From NCBI GenBank assembly GCA_035513175.1, contig DATKCN010000304.1:1-32953 (forward strand): a stretch of 32,953 nt of DNA. The letters are read 5' to 3'. Every line of letters starts with the position of its first letter. The first letter of the stretch is position 1. This document shows, piece by piece, positions 24,726 through 32,924 of this stretch. The position numbers and the translations under genes are program-made. This DNA is from DATKCN01 sp035513175 (GTDB taxonomy: Bacteria; Chloroflexota; Chloroflexia; Thermomicrobiales; CFX8). The notes under the pieces were generated by a model. The model saw only the letters and a program-made list of their open reading frames with translations, did no database searches and was not told the DNA's origin.

Positions 24726-25736
24726 ATGTCAGGCGGCGATCTGCTGTTTTACTTCACGTTCTTCATCCTGCCAACGATTATCATCGTCAGCTCTCTATGG
24801 GCGTACATTCTCTTGCGCAAGGGCGTGCTGCTGCCGCCGCGCCGGCCAGAGACGATCTTCGAGCCGCGCGCGCGAGGGGCGGCGCAATCGGCGCCCGAAG
24901 CTGATCGTGTCGACGAAGCGCCCAGCGACGCTGACGGCGACATCGAGCCGCTGCCGGCGGATGCGGCGTCGCCTCCGGTTGCGGCACGGAGCGACGAGCT
25001 GTCCGCGGACGGCAGCACGACTGACGACGAACATAAGGAGCCGGATCTTGTCGAAGCCGCCGACGTGGATCCCGGGGCAGACATGCTCGCAAAAGCGGAG
25101 ACGGACGCCCAGGACGGCTCGCCGGAGATCGTGGAAGGTATTCCTGAGGAGGCGGGTTCGCACGACACGCTGGACGCGGACAGGGCTTCCCAGGAAGCCG
25201 GGATCATGGGCGAAACCGCGCTGCCGGCGCGCGAGCGCACGACCGAGGTGGATGAGTCGACTGGCCGTGACACTGACGTCGCGTTCGAGACCAGCGAGCT
25301 GCCAGTCGTGCCGGAGCAACCCGCGGACGCGCCGCCCGACTCCGGCGACCAGCCGGTCGGAGAGCCGGACCCGGCAACGACCGAGACGGAGCGAGTCCAG
25401 GCGCGACCGAGAGCGCTGCGCCGCAAGCCGGTTCCGCGGCGTGGCGCCGCAGACGATCCGCCGCGGGGGCGTCCGTTGCGGCCTGCCAGGCGCGGCAGCG
25501 CTCGTTCAGGACGCGAGCACGAAGGCGGCGTGCAGCGCCTGGACGGCGCGGCTGACCTCCCGGTCGGCGATGACGAAGGAGATGTTCAGCTCGCTGGACC
25601 CCTGGGCAATGGCGACGACGTTGACACCCTCGGCGCCCATGGTGCCGAAGACGCGGCCCGCGACGCCGGGAGTGCCGCGCATGCCGCCGCCGACGACGGC
25701 GATGATGGCGACGTCCCGGTCCGCGACGATCGATAG
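24726..25736 (+). CDS. Membrane-anchored acidic protein of unknown function
   Basis: A 336-residue frame from ATG 24726, with AAGGGAG 5 bases upstream. Residues about 5-28 form one membrane segment (FYFTFFILPTIIIVSSLWAY). From residue 50 to about 225 the chain is rich in Asp, Glu, Ala and Pro and should be disordered. A short basic Arg/Pro patch follows (RPRALRRKPVPRRGA). From about codon 261 (25506) to its stop the frame lies over the 3' end of lysC on the opposite strand; this part reads GDD/ADD-rich and is probably not selected as protein. The natural end may be near 25500, with the stop codon lost or a frameshift present. No family is recognised. Confidence 0.6.
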   Translation: MSGGDLLFYFTFFILPTIIIVSSLWAYILLRKGVLLPPRRPETIFEPRARGAAQSAPEADRVDEAPSDADGDIEPLPADAASPPVAARSDELSADGSTTDDEHKEPDLVEAADVDPGADMLAKAETDAQDGSPEIVEGIPEEAGSHDTLDADRASQEAGIMGETALPARERTTEVDESTGRDTDVAFETSELPVVPEQPADAPPDSGDQPVGEPDPATTETERVQARPRALRRKPVPRRGAADDPPRGRPLRPARRGSARSGREHEGGVQRLDGAADLPVGDDEGDVQLAGPLGNGDDVDTLGAHGAEDAARDAGSAAHAAADDGDDGDVPVRDDR

Positions 25737-26903
25737 CACGCGCCCGCGCGCAAGGTCGGTCTCGAACTCGGCCTGCAACGTGTCCAGCACGACGTCAGCC
25801 CACGTGCCCTGGACAATGAAGGTCAGGCTATGCTGAGACGATGCCTGCGAGATCATGTAAACGTTCGCGGCGGTGCGCCCCACGGCGGCGAACACCCGCG
25901 TGGTGATGTCGGAGACGCCCAACAATCCGCGGCCCTCGACGGTGATAGCCGCCAGACCCGAGATCGAGGCGATAGCCTTGGCGACACTCCCGTTGTCCGA
26001 GTCGGGTCCGATGCGAGTGCCCGGCGCCTCCGGCCGGAACGTGTTCTTGATCCAGATCGGGATGTCGCCTTCGACGGCCGGGTGCATCGTCTTGGGGTGG
26101 ATCACCTTGGCGCCGAAATAGGCCAGCTCGGTTGCTTCCGAGTAGGAGATGGCCGGCAGCGTGCGGGCGTCCGGCACGATGCGCGGATCGGCCGTGAGCA
26201 CGCCATCGACATCGGTCCAGATCCAGATCTCGTCCGCGCACAGCGCGTGTCCGAGGATCGAGCCGGAATAGTCGGAACCGCCACGACCGAGCGTCGTGAT
26301 AATGCCGCGCTCGTCCGCGCCGAAAAAGCCGGTCACCACCGGTAGGATGCCTGCCTCAAAGAGCGGCGCCAGGGTCGCGCTCGCCTTCTCGCGCGTTTTC
26401 GCCAGCAGCGGCGCGGCGTTGCCGAACACGCTGTCGGTCACGATGAGCTGGTCCGCCGTCACCGCCTGGGCAGGCGCCCCGCGCTCATTGAGCACGGCGG
26501 CCACCAGCACGCTGCTCATGCGTTCTCCAAAGGTGACGATGCGGTCGGACGCGCGTGGCGACAGTTCACGCAGTACGGCGACGCTGTAGAGCAGCCGCGC
26601 GGCTTCGTCGGCCAGCGTCATCAGCTCGGCCTCGGTTTCTCTGCGACGCGTGCCCGGCGCGACCAGCTTCAGCAGCGCGGTTCGATGCGGCGCCAGCAGC
26701 TCAGCGCGCGCGGAGTAGCCGCCGTCGTTATCGCCGGTCGCGCCGGTGTCCGCCTTGGCCAGCAGCAGATTCGTGACGCCGCTCATGGCGGAGACGATGC
26801 CGACGACCGGTCCGAGCGCGGCGTGGGTGGCCAGAATGTCGACCGTGCGCGAGATCGCGTCCGCGCTGCCGACCGATGTTCCACCAAACTTCATTACGAG
26901 CAT
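25506..26903 (-). CDS. lysC: Aspartate kinase (monofunctional)
   Basis: A 465-residue enzyme that phosphorylates aspartate, the first step to lysine, threonine and methionine. It begins with the MKFGGTSVGSADAI kinase motif and has TLGRGGSDYSGSILGHAL, IWTDVDGVLTADPRIV and AYFGAKVIHPKTMHP. Two ACT domains at the C-terminus (about 310-385 with ITVEGRGLLGVSDITTRVF, and about 390-460 with VGGGMRGTPGVAGRVF) would bind the feedback amino acid. The length matches the ThrA-type monofunctional class. The ATG at 26903 has AGG 8 bases upstream. Its 3' end runs 231 bases into the convergent frame. It probably has its own promoter in 26904-27069, but no clear boxes are seen. Confidence 0.95.
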   Translation of the reverse strand: MLVMKFGGTSVGSADAISRTVDILATHAALGPVVGIVSAMSGVTNLLLAKADTGATGDNDGGYSARAELLAPHRTALLKLVAPGTRRRETEAELMTLADEAARLLYSVAVLRELSPRASDRIVTFGERMSSVLVAAVLNERGAPAQAVTADQLIVTDSVFGNAAPLLAKTREKASATLAPLFEAGILPVVTGFFGADERGIITTLGRGGSDYSGSILGHALCADEIWIWTDVDGVLTADPRIVPDARTLPAISYSEATELAYFGAKVIHPKTMHPAVEGDIPIWIKNTFRPEAPGTRIGPDSDNGSVAKAIASISGLAAITVEGRGLLGVSDITTRVFAAVGRTAANVYMISQASSQHSLTFIVQGTWADVVLDTLQAEFETDLARGRVLSIVADRDVAIIAVVGGGMRGTPGVAGRVFGTMGAEGVNVVAIAQGSSELNISFVIADREVSRAVQALHAAFVLAS

Positions 26904-27069
26904 GTCGTCAGCCTATCTTCGGGAATAAAGCATGTCGCCCGTTCCGCGTGACGCGCCGGGGAGCATCGCCTCGATCGTCCTGTCAGCCGAATGGAATGGA
27001 AATGTATCACTGCCACGCCCCGGCAGCGAGCCGCACGGAGCGGGCAGCTCGACGCCGGACGCGCCAGTA

Positions 27070-27369
27070 TCACGGCGCTCCGGGGCGCAGTTGTCGATCG
27101 AGGAACTCGGGCGTGCGTTGGAATGCCAGCTCGGACAGGTCCGGGTCGAACTCATCCGGACGGTGTGACTCGAAGAACCAGTGCCGCGCGCCGGGACGCA
27201 GGTCGAACTCTGACTCCAGGCCAGCCGCCGCGATTGCCGCGCTCAGACTTTCCACGTACTCGGCAGTCTCGCACTCGTCGTCCGCCACGAAGTGTTCCTG
27301 ATACGCCGCCCGGTGGAATGGCCAGACACGCGTCCCCAGGCTCGGGAGTCCCCCGCGCGACACGTTCAC
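27070..27369 (-). pseudogene. C-terminal fragment of a dienelactone hydrolase-family protein
   Basis: A frame of 99 codons (GTG 27369) whose residues 20-97 match the C-terminal third of alpha/beta hydrolases of the dienelactone hydrolase family: QEHFVADDECETAEYVES carries the acid region, GARHWFFESHRP contains the catalytic His, and LAFQRTPEFLDRQL is the final helix. The N-terminal two thirds, with the catalytic Cys/Ser nucleophile, are absent; a TGA closes the frame upstream. It is most likely a decayed remnant of a once full gene. The remaining codons are well conserved, so loss may be recent. Confidence 0.6.
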
Positions 27370-27544
27370 CCATTCATCATCCCGCCTGACATGGCGCTGT
27401 CGCCGTCAAGTCCGCGACACAGCGCGCGCCGGATGACTCACACCGAAGAGTGTGCAATGATGTCCACAACCCGAACTATCGGCGGCTTCACGGAGATCGC
27501 CGCGAACTGTCGACCTTGACCAGCATGAAACGGAGGGGATGACG

Positions 27545-28909
27545 ATGTCGATTCTCGAACGGCCCGTAGCGACGACCGGCGCGCTGGATACCGACGCGCT
27601 CGCGCGCCTGCGCGAGGCTTTCTCCCGCAACCCGGCCAACCGCATCGCTCAGAACGCGGTGACGCAGATCACCGTTGACGACGTGGCGCTGAACCGCGAG
27701 GTCGTCAACCGCGTGGACCACACCTTCTCGCACGTGCTCGATGACTGGAGCGTGACGAATCAGAAGCAGACCGGTCGCTGCTGGATGTTCGCCGGGCTCA
27801 ACCTGTTCCGCGTCGGCGCGATGAAGAAAATGGGCGTCAAGGCGTTCGAGTTCTCGCAGGCGTACACGCTGTTCTGGGACAAGCTCGAACGCTCGAACTA
27901 CGTGCTGGAGGCGGTCATCGACAGCGCCGACCGGCCTCTGGACGACCGCACCGTCGCGTGGCTGCTGGAGCGCCCGCTGGAAGACGGCGGCCAGTGGAAC
28001 ATGTTCGTCAACCTTGTTGGCAAGCACGGGCTCGTGCCGAAGGCCGCCATGCCGGAGACGGAGTCATCCTCGAACACGCGCCGCCTGAACAACATGCTGT
28101 ACTACAAGCTGCGCGAAGGCGCCCGCACGCTGCGCGACATGCACGCGGCGGGAGCGAGGTCGGACGAGCTGCAGGCCGCGAAGTCCGGGATGGTCGAGAC
28201 CATTTACCGCATCCTCTGCATCCACCTCGGCGCCCCGCCCGCGACGGTGCAATGGCAATGGAAGGACGACGACGGCGCCTTCCACCGCGACGACGAGATG
28301 ACGCCGCAGGAGTTCGCGGCGAAGTATGTCGAACTGCCGCTGGATGAGTACGTCTGCCTGGTGCACGACCCACGGCCGACCAGCCCGTTCGGGCGCACCT
28401 TCACTGTCGAGAATCTGGGCAATGTCGTTGGCGGGAAGATCGTGACGTATCTGAACGTCGACATGGACCTGATGAAGCGCATCGCGCGGCAGACGATCGT
28501 CGACGGCGAGCCTGTGTGGTTCGGCTGCGACGTCGGCAAGATGATGCGGCGCGACCTCGGCATCTGGGACGCGAACATGTTCGAGTACGGCGCGATCTAT
28601 GACACCGAGTTCACGCTGGACAAGGCGGAGCGGCTGCTGTACCACGAGACGCTGATGACGCACGCCATGCTGTTCACCGGCGTGGACGTGGTCGACGGCG
28701 CGGCGCGCCGCTGGCGGGTCGAGAACTCGTGGGGCGAGGAGAACAATGGCCAGAAGGGCTACTTCGTCATGAACGACAACTGGTTCGCGGAGTACACCTT
28801 CGAGATCGCAGCCCGGCGCCAGTACCTGCCGTCCGAGCTGCAAGCCGCGCGTGAGCTGGATCCGATCGTTCTGCCGGCCTGGGACCCGATGGGCGCGCTG
28901 GCCCGCTGA
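27545..28909 (+). CDS. pepC: Aminopeptidase C / bleomycin hydrolase (peptidase C1B)
   Basis: A 454-residue papain-like cysteine peptidase. The catalytic triad is visible: C79 in NQKQTGRCWMFAGLN, H373 in MTHAMLFTGVDV and N394 in WRVENSWGE. The family forms cytoplasmic hexamers that trim N-terminal residues of peptides and, in eukaryotes, inactivate bleomycin. Length is normal (about 440-455). There is no signal peptide. I chose ATG 27545 because GGAGG (27532-27536) lies 8 bases upstream; an ATG 6 bases earlier abuts the ribosome binding site. The strand is opposite to lysC and to the sugar dehydrogenase, and a hairpin terminator follows. Confidence 0.93.
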   Translation: MSILERPVATTGALDTDALARLREAFSRNPANRIAQNAVTQITVDDVALNREVVNRVDHTFSHVLDDWSVTNQKQTGRCWMFAGLNLFRVGAMKKMGVKAFEFSQAYTLFWDKLERSNYVLEAVIDSADRPLDDRTVAWLLERPLEDGGQWNMFVNLVGKHGLVPKAAMPETESSSNTRRLNNMLYYKLREGARTLRDMHAAGARSDELQAAKSGMVETIYRILCIHLGAPPATVQWQWKDDDGAFHRDDEMTPQEFAAKYVELPLDEYVCLVHDPRPTSPFGRTFTVENLGNVVGGKIVTYLNVDMDLMKRIARQTIVDGEPVWFGCDVGKMMRRDLGIWDANMFEYGAIYDTEFTLDKAERLLYHETLMTHAMLFTGVDVVDGAARRWRVENSWGEENNGQKGYFVMNDNWFAEYTFEIAARRQYLPSELQAARELDPIVLPAWDPMGALAR

Positions 28910-28946
28910 CGCGGTCTGACAGCGGAGCGACGGAATACGGAAAATC

Positions 28947-28984
28947 AAGGACGCCAACTAATGATGTGAGGAGTTGGCGTCCTT
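28947..28984. terminator. Hairpin between convergent pepC and sugar dehydrogenase genes
   Basis: A perfect 13-bp stem, AAGGACGCCAACT (28947-28959) with AGTTGGCGTCCTT (28972-28984), and a 12-base loop. AAAA at 28941-28944 reads as a T run after the hairpin on the minus strand, so it is best as terminator for the minus-strand gene; it may act weakly for pepC as well. Confidence 0.8.
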
Positions 28985-29023
28985 GCCATGTCACGTCACC
29001 TTTGCCTACAGGACATCATTCGC

Positions 29024-29200
29024 CGCACGGGCGCATGGTACTGCGCCCGGCCGGGCGCCTGTCGATACGGCGCGGCGCGACGAGCCTGACCGCTCGCTGC
29101 CGATCCGAGAGAGCGGAGATCGGCAGCGGCGTCTCCGACGGCTCGCGTTGTTCCGGCGGGGTTGGGCGTTGGGCCGGACGCATTGCCATGCGTCTCTACG
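29024..29200. repeat. MITE-like repeat, copy 1
   Basis: 177 bases bounded by imperfect 22-base terminal inverted repeats (29024-29045 and 29179-29200; 16 of 22 positions match). It shares the left palindrome (GGGCGCA...TGCGCCCGGCC), the central CGCTGCCGATCCG, TTCCGGCG and the right end CGCATTGCCATGC...CTACG with copy 2 at 32797-32924. An extra 10-bp inverted repeat GCTGCCGATC/GATCGGCAGC lies inside. No coding capacity is seen in the element. Confidence 0.6.
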
Positions 29201-29233
29201 GGTTGACTCAGGAACTCCGCTGGCCTGTTTTCG

Positions 29234-31483
29234 CTATTCGCCGGTATCGCCGTAGCGCCACTGGTAGTAGTGGCGGCCGACGTTGCCTGCTTCTACCTGC
29301 CACGCGGGTTCGTTGCCGGGCGTGTAGGTCAGGCAACGGCGCTCGAAGCACTGCACGAGCACCTCCTGGGGTGTGCCGCCTACGAGGACGGTCGTCCAGT
29401 AGGCTTCGGTGACCGGCAGGCCGGTGGCGTAGTACGGGTTCTCGAACAGCGGGGCGACCTGTGGTTCGCCGTCAACCCAGACGAGGCCCTGCTGGTTCAT
29501 GAACTCCCAGAACGGCGACGCGACCTGATGGTCGATGCCTGGCACGGTGACACGCTGCGCGGTCGTGACACCGTGCGCAGCAAGGGCAAGATCGTCGGTC
29601 ACGACGCCGGATCGGTCTACACGCCACGCAATGGCCGCGCCGTCCTCTAGAGGTTGGGCGTCGAGCAGGCCACCGAACGTCTGGTAGGTCGGCCCGCTCA
29701 GGTCCGCCGGATCCCCTGCCAGGTTGGCGAGCGATGGCGAGCGCGCCACGAACTCGGCGTCGCCCACCTGCATCCGGCCGGTGATCAGCTCGACGACGAG
29801 CAGGCCGTTGGTGACGTGCCACGGGCTGGATGAGTCGCCGTCAGGTTGCGTGATCTCCATGCGGCTCTTGTCGAAGTATTGCGTCATCCGGCCGCCGTCC
29901 GGCGCTTCGGCATAGTCCTCGCGCAGGACGCCGGTGAAGGCCGTCGGCCCCCACATCCAGGTGCGTCCAACCGCTCCGGCGTCAACCGGTCCATCCGTGC
30001 GACTCCAGGTCGTCTCGAACGCGCCATGCCCGAAGCCGAGATTGTCTATGGTGAAGACGGCGGGCTCACTCTCACCGCCGCCGGGGCCGGGGTTGAAGAC
30101 CGTTACGCCGGCCAGTCCGGCGAAGCGGATGTCCGCGCCCTCGACCGTCATCTCGAGCAGCCCGCTGTGCTTGAAGTCGGTCGGGCGATCCTCGCCATTC
30201 CAGCGCAGCACCGCGTCCGCCGCGAAGCCGCTGCCGATCACGCGCAGCACGAGCGGATCGGTCCCGGCCCAGGCGAAGTCCGGGCTGAGCTCCTGGATGG
30301 CGGGCGACGGGTTTTCAGCGCTCCCGACCAGCCGGAACACGGCCCGGTAGTACATGTCCACGACGTAGATTTCGCCTGCCTCGTCCTCGCCAAACGAGGT
30401 GATCAGCAGACTGCCGGACAGCAGGTCGGAGCTGACCCAGTCGTCGCCGTCTCGCCGTAAGGCCCAGATCTGTCCCGCGCAGAAGTCGCCGAATAAATAG
30501 GCGCCGCTCATGATCGGAGACGCGGACCCGCGGTAGACGTATCCTCCCGTAACAGATTGACAGCCGACGGGCTGGCTGTACACATGAACGGGCGGGGTCT
30601 TGCCTTCAGGATCGCACGCGGCCCCGATTGGGAAGCACTCGAAACCCTCCATCTCGCTCCAGCCGTAGTTCTCGCCGCCGGGGCTGTCCGCAGGCTGCAC
30701 GTTAATCTCTTCGAAGCGCGTTTCACCGACATCGGCGATGAACAGGTCGCTGGTCGCGCGGTCGAACGAGAAGCGCCACGGGTTGCGCAGCCCCCAGGCC
30801 CAGATCTCCTCACGAGCGCCGTCCACGCCGACGAACGGGTTGTCGGGGGGAATGGCGTACGGTTTGGCGCCGTCGACATCCAGCCGCAGGACCGTGCCGT
30901 AGAGCGTGCCGAGATTCTGTCCGTTGCCAAAGAGATCGGCCGTCCCGCCCTCGTCGCCGATTGAGACATAGAGGTAGCCGTCCGGACCAAAGGCGACGTG
31001 ATTGAGGTTGTGCTGCGGATGCCGGTCGGGAATCGACAGCACCGTCAGCATGCTGTCGGGGTCGAGCCGGTTGGGATCGTCCGAGACGGTGAAGCGTGCG
31101 ACGACGTTGGCTCCGTCGTTGTCAGTGAACGCGACATAGGCGTGCCCATTCGTCGCGTAATCGGGATGGAACGCGATGGAGAAGAGCCCCTGGTGGCTGC
31201 CCTCGGTGGTGACGAGCGCGCGGATGTCCAGGAACGGGACGTTGAGCTGGACTCCGTCGACCAGCGCCTGGACCGTCCCGGCCTGCTCGACGACAAACAG
31301 GCGGTTCGAGCCATCCCCGGCGTGCGTCAGGTAGACCGGCGCCTCAAACCCCCCGGCGACAGGCTCCAGGGTCAGCACGAACGGCGCGTCGTTGGCCGAG
31401 ACTGGCGCGGGCCCGGCAGGTCCTTTCATGCTCATCAACGCCGACAGGACCAGCATCACGACCAGCACGGCTCGACCCGGCAT
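29234..31483 (-). CDS. Secreted glucose/sorbosone dehydrogenase-like protein fused to IPT and a C-terminal module
   Basis: A 749-residue exported protein. Signal peptide about 1-30 (VLVVMLVLSALMSMKGPAGP). Residues about 38-390 are a six-bladed propeller of the PQQ-dependent glucose/sorbosone dehydrogenase (GSDH) family: GDGSNRLFVVEQAGTV, GLFSIAFHPDYATNGHAYV, HNLNHVAFGPDGYLYVSIGD and WGLRNPWRFSFDRATSDLFI. Residues about 393-480 look like an IPT/TIG domain (IQELSPDFAWAGTDPLVLRV). The last 260 residues form a module (RTWMWGPTAFTGVLREDYAE, YFDKSRMEITQPDGD, NGLLVVELITGRMQVGD) that I associate with Chloroflexota secreted proteins, ending CFERRCLTYTPGNEPAWQVE. Whether the propeller still binds PQQ is not clear. 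GTG/ATG 31483 start; the promoter is in 31484-31692. Confidence 0.86.
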   Translation of the reverse strand: MPGRAVLVVMLVLSALMSMKGPAGPAPVSANDAPFVLTLEPVAGGFEAPVYLTHAGDGSNRLFVVEQAGTVQALVDGVQLNVPFLDIRALVTTEGSHQGLFSIAFHPDYATNGHAYVAFTDNDGANVVARFTVSDDPNRLDPDSMLTVLSIPDRHPQHNLNHVAFGPDGYLYVSIGDEGGTADLFGNGQNLGTLYGTVLRLDVDGAKPYAIPPDNPFVGVDGAREEIWAWGLRNPWRFSFDRATSDLFIADVGETRFEEINVQPADSPGGENYGWSEMEGFECFPIGAACDPEGKTPPVHVYSQPVGCQSVTGGYVYRGSASPIMSGAYLFGDFCAGQIWALRRDGDDWVSSDLLSGSLLITSFGEDEAGEIYVVDMYYRAVFRLVGSAENPSPAIQELSPDFAWAGTDPLVLRVIGSGFAADAVLRWNGEDRPTDFKHSGLLEMTVEGADIRFAGLAGVTVFNPGPGGGESEPAVFTIDNLGFGHGAFETTWSRTDGPVDAGAVGRTWMWGPTAFTGVLREDYAEAPDGGRMTQYFDKSRMEITQPDGDSSSPWHVTNGLLVVELITGRMQVGDAEFVARSPSLANLAGDPADLSGPTYQTFGGLLDAQPLEDGAAIAWRVDRSGVVTDDLALAAHGVTTAQRVTVPGIDHQVASPFWEFMNQQGLVWVDGEPQVAPLFENPYYATGLPVTEAYWTTVLVGGTPQEVLVQCFERRCLTYTPGNEPAWQVEAGNVGRHYYQWRYGDTGE

Positions 31484-31552
31484 CTCTGCTCCCCACGCGC
31501 GAGCCGCCCTGTGGGCAACGCAGCGCTCTTGTCCTCAATCCCGTGTAGGCCG

Positions 31553-31558
31553 AGTATA
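31553..31558 (-). promoter_or_regulatory. Candidate -10 box TATACT of the sugar dehydrogenase gene
   Basis: TATACT on the minus strand, about 70 bases before the start codon, within GTATACTCGG, a ten-base match to the lipoprotein promoter at 507-516. A weak -35 (TTCCGG at a 16-base spacing) may go with it. Confidence 0.4.
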
Positions 31559-31619
31559 CCCGTACTTTCGCGATCCGGAACTCCGGACTACTGTATCGTG
31601 TCCTCGCCGAGCGCCGGAG

Positions 31620-31649
31620 TTGCCCAACATGGCTCCTTCCTGATACGTT
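31620..31649 (+). promoter_or_regulatory. Candidate promoter of the L,D-transpeptidase gene
   Basis: TTGCCC (31620-31625), an 18-base spacer, and TACGTT (31644-31649). It is a moderate match, 43 bases before the chosen ATG and back to back with the sugar dehydrogenase promoter. Confidence 0.35.
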
Positions 31650-31692
31650 AGTGGTGGGAACCGTCCCGTGGTAAGGGTTGGCGCGACAACGC

Positions 31693-32769
31693 ATGGCTGG
31701 ATCACAGACTCACGGAGCGCGGCGCCTTCCGCGCTGGCTTTTCTTCGTGCTTGCGGTGGCGCTCGTCGCGGCGTTTTCGCCTTTCTCGCCGCAGACAGCG
31801 GCGGCCGAGACAACCACCGTCTATTTCGAAAGCACGGGGCAGACGCTCGGCGGGCCGCTCTACGATGTCTGGGAAAGCCACGGCGGACGCGCGCAGCTCG
31901 GGGAACCTGTCAGCCCGATCGTCGAAACCGAAGGGCGCTGGGCGCAGTGGTTCGAGTACACACGGCTCGACGTCACCCATAGCGATCCAGCGCAGGCGAC
32001 AGAAGCCGACATCGCGCCCGCGCCTGTGGGGCGACAGCTCGCAGACCGGCTGGGGTTCGCTCGCTGGCATCCTGCGTTTCAACCGCTCCGCCCAAGAGTT
32101 GGTCTGGGCGCGCACACGTTCACGACGGGCCACGCCCTCGTCAACGGCTTTCTCGAGATGCACCAGCGGCCCGGCGTCGCCGAGCGGCTGGGGGCGCCGA
32201 TCTCCCGCGAGTTCGGTGTGAACGGCACGACCTACCAGTTCTTCGAAGGCGGCGCGTTGCAATGGACGGAGCAGGACGGCGTTCGGTACGCGCCGGTCGG
32301 CCTGCTGGGCGCTGCAATGCATGGCGATCTGCGACTGGGCGGCGAACGACCGGAGGGCATGCCGGTTTACCAGGAACGCCACGGCCTGTGGGGCTACCCC
32401 GGCGAACGCTGGATCGACGTGAATCTCAGCAGCTACCTCCTGACGGCCTACGAGGGTTCCACGCCGGTCCTCCAGACCTACGTCGTCGACGGCGCCTGGC
32501 AAACGCCCACGGCGCGCGGCACGTTCTACATTTACTGGAAGCTGGACTCACAGACCATGCGCGGCCGCAACATCGACGGCAGTGAGTACATCACGGAAAA
32601 CGTGCCGTACGTCATGTACTTCTACGCCGACTTCGCGCTGCACGGCGCCTGGTGGCGCTCCTCGTTCGGCTACTCCGCGAGCCACGGCTGCGTCAACATG
32701 CCGGTTGGCGACGCTGCCTGGCTCTACAGCTGGGCCGGGTACGGGACGCGCGTCGAGGTGCACGACTGA
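31693..32769 (+). CDS. Secreted L,D-transpeptidase with LGFP-like repeats
   Basis: A 358-residue exported protein. Signal peptide about 1-38 (RRLPRWLFFVLAVALVAA, cleavage near TAAAE). Two related repeats follow: the first has GGRAQLGEPVSPIV then WAQWFEYTRLDV (about 60-100), the second has RLGAPISREFGVNGTTYQFF then EGGALQWT (about 160-200). Both resemble LGFP-type cell-wall repeats. Residues about 245-358 are a YkuD L,D-transpeptidase domain with the active site SASHGCVNMPVGDAAWLYSW; C333 is the nucleophile. It would cross-link peptidoglycan 3-3 or attach proteins to it. ATG 31693 gives a clean signal peptide but a poor ribosome binding site; TTG 31678 in frame is the alternative. It is divergent from the sugar dehydrogenase. 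Confidence 0.88.
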   Translation: MAGSQTHGARRLPRWLFFVLAVALVAAFSPFSPQTAAAETTTVYFESTGQTLGGPLYDVWESHGGRAQLGEPVSPIVETEGRWAQWFEYTRLDVTHSDPAQATEADIAPAPVGRQLADRLGFARWHPAFQPLRPRVGLGAHTFTTGHALVNGFLEMHQRPGVAERLGAPISREFGVNGTTYQFFEGGALQWTEQDGVRYAPVGLLGAAMHGDLRLGGERPEGMPVYQERHGLWGYPGERWIDVNLSSYLLTAYEGSTPVLQTYVVDGAWQTPTARGTFYIYWKLDSQTMRGRNIDGSEYITENVPYVMYFYADFALHGAWWRSSFGYSASHGCVNMPVGDAAWLYSWAGYGTRVEVHD

Positions 32770-32796
32770 GACGGGTTCACCTGGCCGATGGATGCC

Positions 32797-32924
32797 GGTA
32801 AGGGCGCATCGCAATGCGCCCGGCCAGACACACGACACCGTCGCGCCGTGACGCTCGGCCGGATACGACGCTGCCGATCCGCGAGCGCGCGTTCCGGCGA
32901 GGCGCATTGCCATGCACCCCTACG
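32797..32924. repeat. MITE-like repeat, copy 2
   Basis: 128 bases bounded by 22-base terminal inverted repeats (32797-32818 and 32903-32924; 18 of 22 positions match). The left end holds an 8-bp palindrome GGGCGCAT/ATGCGCCC. It is related to copy 1 at 29024-29200. It lies just after the L,D-transpeptidase stop and may serve as a transcription end. Confidence 0.6.

Noticed and set aside
28064..28957. Long minus-strand frame opposite pepC
   Set aside because: It is a shadow of the strongly coding pepC strand (high GC third positions) and has no ribosome binding site or family match.
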